Part shown: positions 10,253 to 22,200 of the stretch, in pieces
How positions within the stretch are numbered: position 1 is the stretch's first letter
Layout of the letters: each line of letters begins with the position of its first letter
Assembly: GCF_947172395.1 (NCBI RefSeq)
Contig: NC_069105.1
Location: forward strand, 11,491,971 to 11,555,970
Direction: 5' to 3'
Origin: Bicyclus anynana
Taxonomy: Eukaryota > Arthropoda > Insecta > Lepidoptera > Nymphalidae
Length of the DNA stretch: 64,000 nucleotides
Notes under the pieces: model-generated
Databases searched by the model: none
Told to the model about the DNA's origin: nothing
What the model saw: only the letters and a program-made list of their open reading frames with translations
Translations under genes and position numbers: made by a program

Positions 10253-13200
10253 GTAAATTACTTATTTACTTTAGTAGAATAATTATCGTAACAAGCCTAC
10301 TGATGGTTAGTGACCATCGCCTGCAAATCAACACTTCGAAGGACTGAATAGAAACACTGTATTTAAACAACAATAATAATTATGATCACTACCATTTTTT
10401 TTTATCAGACGGATTGGGTTCGATCCTCGGTTGGGTCAATTGAGGTACTTTTAATTGGTCCTGGTCTGGCTGGTAGGAGGCTTTGGCCGTGGCTAGTTAC
10501 CACCCTACCGGCAAAAACGAACTGCCAAGCGATTTAACGAGCCGGTACGATGTCGTGTAGAAACCGAAAGGGGCGTGGATTTCATTCTCCTCCTGACCCC
10601 GCTTCCATCTTAGACCGCATCATCTTACAATCACGTGAGATTGTAGTAAAACACACACAAACTTTCGGTTTATAATATTAGTGTGATTGAAAAGCCTTTA
10701 GTTCTATCTCGAACGAGCTCAAAGAATGTATGGTTTGTTTTTAAAATATTATATAAAATATATTAACCATATTTAATTGTTCTAAGCTTATTAATCAAAT
10801 TAGTTTCATCAAATTAAGAACAAGTTAATTATACTTATACCCTCATTTTTTATTTATTTCTTGGTAAACAGTACTCATCAAGAAAGGCTGTAGTATAGAG
10901 CTCAGTTTCTGTTTAATATATCACGTTTTGGTGCTTACATAATGTATCTATTCGATTTTAAGCGCAAAGTCAAAGGTCAACACATTATTGTAGTGTGTAG
11001 TGTTTGTTTTGTGTCTTAAGACGATAGATGTACGAGGTCAATTGACCTCGTACCGCAGCGAACGTGTTAATAGACGTGTTACATGGTTCCAAAAAAAATA
11101 TATGTCCAGACTAATACATAATATAATAATTAAATTAAAATAAATTAAAGCTAAGAATTACCAGAATAAAACTTGAATTTAAAAAAGGAATATTTAGAAG
11201 GAACATCCGCTATCTAATTGTTCAACCATGGCCAAAGCACCTACCCAATACGCTTTATCCGCCCTTAGACCTCTTTAATCCGGCCCTGTCGCAAAATCCT
11301 TTTTTAGCGGATGTACACTAACTATAAACTACCTCCCTGCAAAATTTCATCGTTGTACGTCAAGCACACTTTTTGCTTTTATACATATACATATTAGTAA
11401 GTATAGATAAGTAACAACCGAGCTATAAAATTGATACAAAAGTCGAATATCCAAAAAAACCATATCGCGAGACAATATAGCGCATTTATTTCCCAACGCT
11501 TGTAAGTCGAAATAACGCGTGAGATGGAAAAAACTCGCATTGTTCGACTACCAACAATAATCACACAGATAACTCGATAACGGAGTGGGCATTACAACAA
11601 TAAATCTCATAACGGAGGCAGTTTACTAGATACACGTGTAATTTTAGAATAATGAAGATCTATTGATAGTGTACGTTTTTTTTTTAATTATTATTGTAAT
11701 AGTCTAGTTTGAGGGTTACTGAGTCATGAGAATCAGGTGGTTTGTAAATTCTGCTGGGAGGCAAAGTCAAAATAAATGTTGAGCAAGATCAGGGCGGCTA
11801 TTCTCTAACGTTGTTTTGTATAACTCGCAAATGCGAGTTTCAAAGTCACTGCTATCTTTCTCTTTCTATAGTATCGTGTTAAACAGAGAGAGATAGAGGT
11901 GAATTCGAAACTCGCACTTGCGAGTTATAAAAATACGGCGTGGTACATAATAAACTAAAGAAATAAGATGGAGTATATTTTTATTCGTAATTATTGATTA
12001 TTATATTAATTTACGTAATTTTATTTAATTTTAATTTTATTAATTGTTATTAATTTAAATTTTAAAATATAAATTATAACAAAAGTTTGTATCTGCGGAT
12101 GTCAAGGAGATGCGTGACGTTTATTTTTTATGGGTTTCACCGGCTTAACAACACTGCTTGTAAACACTCTTTGTAATTTATTCTTTATTTTGTGTAATAA
12201 TAAAAACAATGTTTGCTGTCTCAAAAGGGCTAGAAACCAGAACCGTAAAGCTCATTATTAAAAAAAAAACAATGTTTGCTGTAGCTGTCGCTCGCTACAG
12301 CTGTTCCAGATGTCCAGACACTCACAGCGGCAGAGCTGAACCTCCAGCTGGGCGGGGAGAATGCATTGTCACCGTTCTTCGAGGAGACCAGCGAGGAGAC
12401 TGGGGTGCACTTCGTGAGGGGTTCCCGAGCCGCTGATTCCCCTCTCTCCCCTGACATAGACGTCCAGTGCTCGGCAGACTTCATCGAAGTCACCGTCGAG
12501 TTCCCGGATGTTTTCGATGGGATTATATACAGCAAGGGTTACTTAAATGACCCTAAGTGCAAGTGAGTTTATAGCAAAATCAATCTAATAGACCCCATCA
12601 AAAATTAATATGTGGCGGGAAATTAAATTGAGAGCCTAGATCAATATTAATAAATGGTAGTTTAAATAAATGGTGCGAAGTTATAAAGTTAATTTAAAAT
12701 AATATTTTAAAATACTTATCGCCATTTTTAAATAGTTGAATTACTCACACAAAACAAAATATTAAATTGAAACTTGAAGAGTTTGCGAAGTACACAAAAA
12801 AATGGTTTACTGTTCTTTGTATCTTGCAGCAGCATCACTGAGGGTTATTCGCGAGCGCCAAAGCCTTGCCAAATTCAAGCTCTAGGGTTAAAAAAAAACA
12901 TTGGGGATGTTTAAGGGCATCTTCGATAATCTTCGCTACTCTAAGACACTTACTTTGCTTATGGGATCGATGGGGTTAGCGGGGTTAGTTACGTGTAAGA
13001 CTAGTCCTGACACCACGTTTTACGTCTCTAGTCAATGATAAATAAACATAGACGTTATCATATACATATACGTTTTCATATATATAATACGTTTTCTCTC
13101 GCTATGTGACTACGCATTTCCGTGGTGTCAAAGTTATCAGCTAAAAATCAGCGCTGTATGTATTTGCTTGGTACATGCAGCACCATGCTGAGCTGGATCA

Positions 13201-16200
13201 TTTTTCAAGGTTGTGCCAAATATGACATAGTGGTGTTCCGATGCTATCTATCAGGCACTACAATAGTGTAAAACGATTTTTGAAATAAATTCTTTCCTTC
13301 TTTATCAATGAGAGGAGTAGCCAAGTGACATCTTGCTATTCATTTACCTCTATTCCGCTATCGGCCTCCGTTGCGCAGTGGCATGCGCGGTGGATTTACA
13401 AGACAGAGGTTCGATCCTGGGCTGGACCGATTGAGGTTTTCTTAATTAGTCCAGGTCTGGCTGGGAGGCTTTGGCAAAGCAAAGCGATCTAGCGTTCCGG
13501 TACGATGTCGTGTAGAAACCGAAAGGGGTGTGGATTTTCATTATCCTCTTAACAAGTTATCCCGCTTCGAACTTAGACTGCATCATCGTTTACCATCAGG
13601 TGAGATTGTAGTCAAGGGTTAACTTGTAAAGAATACAAAAAATACCTTCTCCTTCCATCAGGTATGTGTCCCTGGGAGGCAGCCAGTCCCGGTACTCGTT
13701 CCGAGTGCCGCTGAACGGCTGCGGGTCCAGACCTCTCTGCAACGCGTGCGGGACCATCGACAATGTGCTCGTGTTCCAGGCTGATGATTTGGTGCAAGGA
13801 CCCTACGATTTTGCTAGAAAGGTATGTTATCGCCGCGTAGGAACGACTTACGGTACGGACGGCTTCAGTGTGCTCGTGGCGTTCGAGACGTCCACATCTC
13901 TTGTTGTGTAATTCTTTATGGGTTACTTGGCGGGGAGAGTGACTTGAGTGGAAAAGGGGAGTGTTAGATATCTGTAAAAGGATCCTTTAGCCCTACATAC
14001 ATCGTTCTCAAGTGCGTGACTCCACTCAAGGTCATTCTCTGCCATTCTAGGGCCTTATTTTGCTTACAGTTTGATTAGTTGATTAAGTTGTCCTGACAAG
14101 TGTTGTGAATCATAACCTTTGTTCGACATTAGTTTTCTTATATTTGTAATCACTTTTGAGTCCTATAATAGGTATTATTAATACGTCCGAGTACTTGCTT
14201 TCTTTTTAAAGAAATCGCAAAGCGATTAATCGACGCCTCCCGTGACCAGAAGGCTGTTCCTTATTTAGGTCAGAGAATCAGTATTGCCATACAACGATGC
14301 AATACTGCCAGCCTTCTGGTCACTTTACCAATGATTATCGATTTGGATGAATTGTACGATGCCTAAGTCTGTAGACATAATATTATATTTCCTTTTATTT
14401 TATTTTTATAATAAGTTTAGGTTAGGTTAGTTACTAGTAATTTAAATATTATTGTATTTAGTTATTGTAAATAATTATTAATTATATTTGTTTTAGTTTA
14501 GCTAGTCATCATCCCTATTAAATGAATTTTGAAATACTTTTCAAATCCTGTACTCGTATAATAATTTCGAAACTATTTTCCAGGTGTCTTGTACCAACAC
14601 AGCGTTGGAAGTGTCCGTTGGTGGTAGGAGAAAGGAACAGTCGCACATACTGAGGCTGAAGCCCTTCATGGTGGACATGTTGGACGTGGTGGCGGTGCAG
14701 GGACCAGCGGGCGGCGTCGAATGTTGGATGGACATCCAGAAGGGAGTCTTCCCCAATGTAAGTCTTTACTTGCTTCCATTTAACTTGCTTATAGAAAAGT
14801 CGTATTATATGGTCATCATCATATCAGCCGATGGACGTCCACTGCAGGACATAGGCCTTTTGTAGGGACTTCCAAACATCACGATACTGAGCCACCTGCA
14901 TCCAGCGAATCCCTGCGACTTGCTTGATGTCGTCAGTCCACCTGGTGGGGGGTCGGCATTCTTATGAAGCCCATAGTTAGCGACCAAGTCTCGGAACCAT
15001 TGGTCATCACTGGCAACACGCACTGTTCGAAGACTTTTGTCTTCAGGCACTGAGGAATTTCGGACGAAAAGATGTTATAGTGTCAATGATTACGTAAACG
15101 ACAAAATTGCTTGGAAATTAAATGTATTACATGCCAGGCTAAATTATACCTATTGTTAAATGGTGATAAACTAAAAAAGGATAAACCTGGCTGAGTTTGT
15201 TGTGGGCTCTTCTCGGACCAAGGCGCGTTTGGAACCCTCGTAACTTTAATTTTATGTTATCGAATAATTATTATCACCATTATGTTAAGTTTAATAGTAT
15301 TACCTGACGTTTCGAAAGAGCTTGTAAACTAAGCCTATTTGAAATAAATGAATTTTGACATTGAGTTTGACTTGCTACGTTTATATTAAAAACTTGTCAA
15401 GGCATGGTACTGCATTTTAAAACAGTTGTTAACATATCAGATTTGGATAAAATAAAGTCTTAACTTCATGTTAAGTCACTGTTTATTGAATATCAATAGA
15501 AGACATAATCAAGAAAAGGACTGTGGAACCGTACCATTACGTTAGGAAATCAACGAATGACTAAAGTTAAAATGTTTTTAAATGTCAACGCGCGTCGGAA
15601 ATAATGCTTAGCTGTCATGACAATACGGGCTGCTAATTAACTTTAGCGCAGTAGATGAACATTAGGAAGTATATCTTGCACGTTGTTGAGTACCTCCACC
15701 AAATATGAGCCCGGGGGTACGTTTCAGACAACGAAAAAAAAACTAACTTCAAAAATGTGTAACTAGCTCGCCAAAAAAGTTAGTTAATAACTAAAAGGTG
15801 TGCATTTCAAAAATCTAACGATTTGCGCAAATCCTAAGGACATGAAAGGGTTCCAAAGTCACAAAATAAACCCTCATTTTTCTGTTCTCAAACCATTTTC
15901 TTTTTTCATTTTTAAGGAATTAATTCCCCAAAAATCGCTAAAATTTTCTAACAATTTCAGTATGCCGAAGTAATAAAAATTGTCTTTAAGGTCTGTAGCT
16001 TTTTTTCCCCACCGGTGAAATCATCGAAAAAAGGATTTATTCATCTAATCAATCAAACAAATCAGTCCCCATGACGCTTTAGTAACTGCAAATTAAACAC
16101 CACGCACTCTTGCAGAGGCATTGAAAGAGCAACAGTTGAATTTATTGCCGGCTCTTCTAAACAGAACCGGAAATTTAGAAATAGTCAAACTTGATGTTTC

Positions 16201-19200
16201 AAAAGTGCTTGTAAACTAAGTCTACTAAATTAAATTAAAATGAATAAAGACTACGAAGAAAAATAATAAGTAAAAAAACTAAATTTTAAATAAATACAAT
16301 ACTTATAACAAATACACACCATCTAATTGTTCACCCATAGGCAAGGTACCCAATACGCTGACGCGAATGGCAAGACTACCCTCTGAAAGGCAAGACTTTT
16401 AGGGTAAAATTATTTGCTCTTGTGTCACCTGACGCATGATATACCTTACGCACGCATAATATTACTTAAATGATATACCTTTTTATATTCCACAGACTAC
16501 TCCACTGGAAAGTTCTATAAAGATCGGCGAGTATCTCACCATCTTGATTTACCTGAAGGACATCAGAAATCAGTTCAATTTGAAGATCCACGATTGTTGG
16601 GCATACGACAACGAGGAGTATGACAGCCCGCAGACGAACAAAATACAACTTACTGACAAGGAGGGATGTCCCAAGTGAGTGTATAACAAAATTCGCTATA
16701 GCTTGGCAAGTTCGTTCGTAACACTCCCGATGGTTCATGCGGAGGGCGTGTAGCGATGAATGAAAACCCCACGAATGATGCACCTCACTTTCCCGCACGC
16801 ACGATTTCACACCCGCGCAGTCTTTCCCCGCATTTCATGGGAGTGTCACCAACCTATACCTAACCTGGTTTGCCAAGTTATAGCCATCCAGAAGATTGAT
16901 TTATATTTTGGATAGATTTATCTTTTCGATAGAACTATCTTCTGGATAGATTCCGGAACCTTGACTTAAGACCGCTAACTTACTTGAAGCCTGCTAAGCC
17001 CTTGTTGGATCTGAATTCGTGGTGGCGTTATAAAAGAATATTTGCCATATCTTTTAAATATGGCCAATATTCCTTTTCCCCTACAACTATTTTATATTTT
17101 TTAGGAAAAAGAAATTCATTGATGTATGGCAGAAGTCTACGAACACAGGCAAAAGTGGCGCAACGTTGATTGCATACAGCAAAATAAGCGCTTTCCGGTT
17201 TCCAGAAACCGACCAAGTCTATCTCACATGTAATGTTGAGGTAAGTTATATGATATTATAATATTGTTACTAAAAAGCAAAATCAATTTATGTACTTGCT
17301 GTGTTTCAATCACAGGTTCTCTCCTCACATACAAGTTGGTCAAAAATTAATGAATAATTCTTATTTTCAGCTTTGCACAAGCAGCTGTGACTCAAGCTGC
17401 ACTGGTATAACAAAAGAAGTCTCAACAACCATAAGACCACAAGAATGTTACCCGGGCTCTAAGGATCCTAGATGTCAAATACCCACAGAACCTTCGGTTA
17501 AATGTTATCCAGGCTCGACGGATTCGCGTTGTCCCAAACCAACATCTCCGTCTCCTAATTGCTTCCCTGGTAGTACAGATCCTCGTTGTCCCAGGCCTAC
17601 AACCCCAGAACCTCCAAGATGCTTCCCTGGCAGCAATGATCCTCGTTGCCCAAGACCTACAACTCCAGAACCTCCAAAGTGTTTTCCTGGTAGCAATGAT
17701 CCTCGTTGCCCAAGGCCCACGACTCCAGAACCTCCAAGTTGTTTCCCTGGCACCAATGACCCTCGTTGCCCAAAACCTACTCCGGAACCTCCCAAATGCT
17801 TCCCCGGCAGCAATGACCCTCGTTGCCCAAAACCTACTACTCCGGAACCTCCCAAATGCTTCCCCGGCAGCAATGACCCTCGTTGCCCAAAACCTACAAC
17901 TCCAGAACCTCCAAGATGCTTCCCTGGCAGCAATGATTCTCGTTGCCCAAGGCCTACGACACCAGAACCTCCAAGGTGTTTCCCTGGCAGCAATGACCCT
18001 CGTTGCCCAAGGCCCACGACTCCAGAACCTCCAAGATGCTTCCCTGGCACCGATGACCCTCGTTGCCCGAAACCTACTACTCCGGAACCACCTAAATGCT
18101 TCCCTGGTAGCTCTGACTCTCGCTGTCCTCAACCAACTACTCCGGAACGACCAAAATGTTTCCCAGGTAGCACAGATCCCCGCTGTCCTAAGCCGACGAC
18201 TCCAACACCGACTAAGCCTACGTGTTATCCAGGATCTCCTGACCCTAGTTGTCCTCAACCAACAAGACCCTCAACCCTGAACCCACCAACGTATTTACCA
18301 CCTTCCACAGCAGAACCTAAATGTTTCCCAGGTTCCACAGATGAACGATGCCCACAACCTACTACACCCGTACCACCAAAATGTTTCCCCGGTAGTAACG
18401 ATCCACGTTGTCCTAAACCTACAACATCAGAGCCAAAGTGCTATCCTGGAAGCACTGACCCTCGATGCCCCAAACCAACAACTCCAGAACCACCAAGATG
18501 TTATCCTGGAAGCTCTGACCCTCGTTGCCCCCAACCTACTACACCAGAACCTCCAAGATGTTTCCCGGGCAGTAATGATCCACGTTGCCCTAAACCTACT
18601 ACACCAGAACCACCAAGATGTTATCCTGGTAGCTCTGACCCTCGTTGTCCTCAACCTACTACACCAGAACCTCCGAGATGTTTCCCGGGCAGTAATGATC
18701 TACGTTGCCCTAAACCTACTACACCAGAACCACCAAAGTGCTATCCTGGAAGCACTGACCCTCGATGCCCCAAACCAACAACTCCAGAACCACCAAGATG
18801 TTATCCTGGTAGCTCTGACCCTCGTTGCCCCCAACCTACTACACCAGAACCTCCAAGATGTTTCCCGGGCAGTAATGATCCACGTTGCCCTAAACCTACT
18901 ACACCAGAACCACCAAGATGTTATCCTGGTAGCTCTGACCCTCGTTGTCCTCAACCTACTACACCAGAACCTCCGAGATGTTTCCCGGGCAGTAATGATC
19001 CACGTTGCCCTAAACCTACTACACCAGAACCACCAAAGTGCTATTCTGGAAGCACTGACCCTCGTTGCCCTAAACAGACAACACCAGAACCACCAAGATG
19101 TTACCCTGGTAGCTCTGACCCTCGTTGTCCCCAACCAACAACACCAGAACCTCCTCGATGCTTCCCTGGTAGCAATGACTCTCGTTGTCCAAAACCTACC

Positions 19201-22200
19201 ACGCCAACTCCACCTAGATGTTATCCGGGCAGCACAGACTCAAGGTGCCCTAAACCAACAACCCCTGAGACTCCAAAATGTTTCCCTGGTAGTTCAGATC
19301 CCCGTTGTCCAAAACCTACTACTCCAGCTCCACCAAAGTGCTACCCTGGAAGCACTGACCCTCGTTGCCCCAAAACGATAACGCCAGACGCTCCAAGGTG
19401 CTATCCTGGTAGTACAGACCCACGTTGCCCTAAACCAACAACTTCAACACCCCCCAGATGCTTCCCTGGCAGCACTGACCCACGATGTCCTAAACCAACA
19501 ACTCCAACACCGACAAAACCAGCGTGTTATCCTGGATCACCTGATCCTAATTGTCCTCAACCTCCAAGACCTACAACCTTGAATCCACCAACGTATTTAC
19601 CACCTTCGACGCCTGAACCTAAATGCTTCCCTGGGTCCAACGATCTACGATGCCCTCAGCCTACTACTCCCGCACCGCCTAAATGTTTCCCTGGCAGCAC
19701 AGATCCACGATGCCCTAAACCCACCACGCCTGTTCCTACAACACCTGCACCACCAAGATGTTTCCCAGGCAGCAATGATCCTCGTTGTCCAAAACTGACT
19801 ACCCCAGCACCTCCACGATGCTACCCCGGAAGTACTGATCCACGTTGTCCTAAGCCAACAACACCTGCCCCGCCTAGATGCTATCCCGGTAGCTCAGATT
19901 TAAGATGTCCAAAACCAACAACCCCTGAGCCTCCTCAATGTTTCCCAGGCAGTACAGACTCCCGTTGTCCGAAACCCACTACACCTGAACCTCCACGTTG
20001 TTTCCCAGGTAGCAGTGATCCACGTTGCCCACAACCAACAACTCCAGCACCACCAAAATGTTTCCCTGGAAGTACGGATCCACGTTGTCCTAAACCAACC
20101 ACACCAGCTCCACCAAGGTGCTATCCAGGTAGCACAGATCCACGATGCCCTAAGCCCACCACGCCACTGCCTACAACACCTGCACCACCAAGATGTTTCC
20201 CAGGCAGCACTGATCCTCGTTGTCCAAAACTGACAACCCCAACTCCTCCACGATGCTACCCTGGAAGTACTGATCCACGTTGTCCTAAGCCAACCACACC
20301 TGCTCCACCTAGATGTTATCCCGGTAGCTCAGATTTAAGATGTCCAAAACCAACAACCCCTGAGCCTCCTCAATGTTTCCCAGGCAGTACAGACTCCCGT
20401 TGCCCGAAACCCACTACACCTGAGCCTCCACAATGCTTCCCTGGCAGCACTGATCCACGTTGTCCAAAGCCAACAACACCTGTACCGCCAAGATGTTATC
20501 CTGGTAGCACGGATCCGAGATGCCCTAAACAAACCACACCTGAACCTCCAAAATGTTTCCCTGGTAGTTTAGATCCCCGTTGTCCAAAACCAACAACTCC
20601 AGCGCCCCCGCGATGTTTCCCTGGCAGCACTGATCCCCGTTGTCCAAAGCCCACAACACCAGCTCCACCGAGGTGCTACCCTGGCAGCACTGATACACGA
20701 TGTCCTAAGCCAACCACTCCTAAACCGACTACTCAAGCATGTTATCCTGGGTCACCAAACCCTAACTGCCCTCAACCACCAAGACCAACCACTTTAAATC
20801 CACCAACGTATCTACCACCTTCGACACCACAACCAAAATGCTTCCCAGGTTCTTCTGATGTTCGATGCCCTCAGCCTACTACACCTGAACCACCTAAATG
20901 TTACCCCGGTAGTAGAGATCCACGATGCCCAACTACACCAGTCCCTACAACTCCAGCACCGCCACGATGCTTCCCTGGTAGCACTGATCCACGTTGTCCA
21001 AAGCCAACAACACCTGCGCCACCAAAATGTTTCCCTGGCAGTTTAGATCCCCGTTGTCCGAAACCAACAACGCCCGAATCACCAAGATGCTATCCTGGAA
21101 GCACGGACCCGCGTTGCCCAAAACCAACAACCCCAGCACCTCCACGATGCTACCCTGGCAGCACTGATACACGATGCCCTAAGCCAACAACACCTGCCCC
21201 ACCAAGATGTTATCCCGGCAGCACAGATCCACGATGTCCAAGACCAACAACCCCTGAACTTCCAAAATGTTTCCCTGGCAGTACTGACTCCCGTTGCCCC
21301 AGACCCACAACTCCTGAACCTCCACGTTGTTTCCCAGGTAGCAGTGATCCACGTTGTCAACAATCAACAACACCCGCACCGCCAAAATGTTTCCCAGGAA
21401 ATACTGATCCACGTTGTCCCAAGCCAACAACACCAGCTCCACCAAGATGCTATCTTGGAAGTACGGACCCACGATGCCCAAAAACAACTACACCAGCTCC
21501 TCCTAGATGCTATCCTGGAAGCACGGATCCAAGATGCCCCAAACTTACTACACCTGAACCTCCTAAATGTTTCCCTGGTAGTTTAGATCCTCGCTGTCCA
21601 AAACCTACAACTGTAGCTCCCCCGCGATGCTACCCTGGTAGCACAGATCCACGTTGTCCTAAAGTTACTACACCGAAGCCGACAACTCCAGCATGTTATC
21701 CTGGATCACCCGACCCCAGATGTCCTCAACCACCAAAACCAACAACTCTAAATCCACCCACGTACTTACCACCTACAACGCCAGAACCCAAGTGCTTCCC
21801 AGGTTCCACAGATATACGGTGCCCTCAACCTACTTCGCCTAAACCTCCAAGGTGTTTCCCTGGTAGTACTGATCCACGATGCCCTAAGCCCACTACTCCG
21901 GCTCCTCCAAAATGTTACCCTGGCAGTACAGATCCCCGTTGCCCGAGACCTACAACTCCCGAAGCTCCACGTTGTTTCCCAGGTAACAATGATCCAAGAT
22001 GTCCTAAACCAACTACACCAGAACCTCCTAGATGCTTCCCTGGCAGTACCGACTCACGATGCCCTAAGCCAACCACTCCAACTCTTACTACTCCAGAACC
22101 TCCTCGATGCTTCCCTGGCAGTTCGGACCCCCGTTGTCCCAAACCAACTACGCCAGAACCTCCTCAATGCTTCTCTGGTAGCTCGGACCCACGTTGTCCC

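Noticed and set aside
12230..12535. 101-residue minus-strand frame opposite ZP exon 2
   Set aside because: Shadow of a GC-rich exon; the plus strand has signal peptide, ZP motifs and matching splice sites.
17290..17370. ATG at 17290 as the start of the repeat protein
   Set aside because: It lies in an intron just before acceptor TTATTTTCAG; exon 6 joins 17371 in frame and completes a ZP domain.
17422..18258. 278-residue antisense open frame through the repeat exon, and similar antisense frames near 22635, 23274, 23514 and 24105
   Set aside because: The repeat unit is 60 nt, a multiple of three, and contains no antisense stop, so any frame open in one unit stays open through many. There is no independent start, splice or domain evidence.
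17636..18280. Plus-strand +2 frames in the array (for example 214 and 346 residues)
   Set aside because: Same periodicity effect as the antisense frames; they read through as low-complexity text while the ZP-linked frame has conserved Cys and fits splicing.
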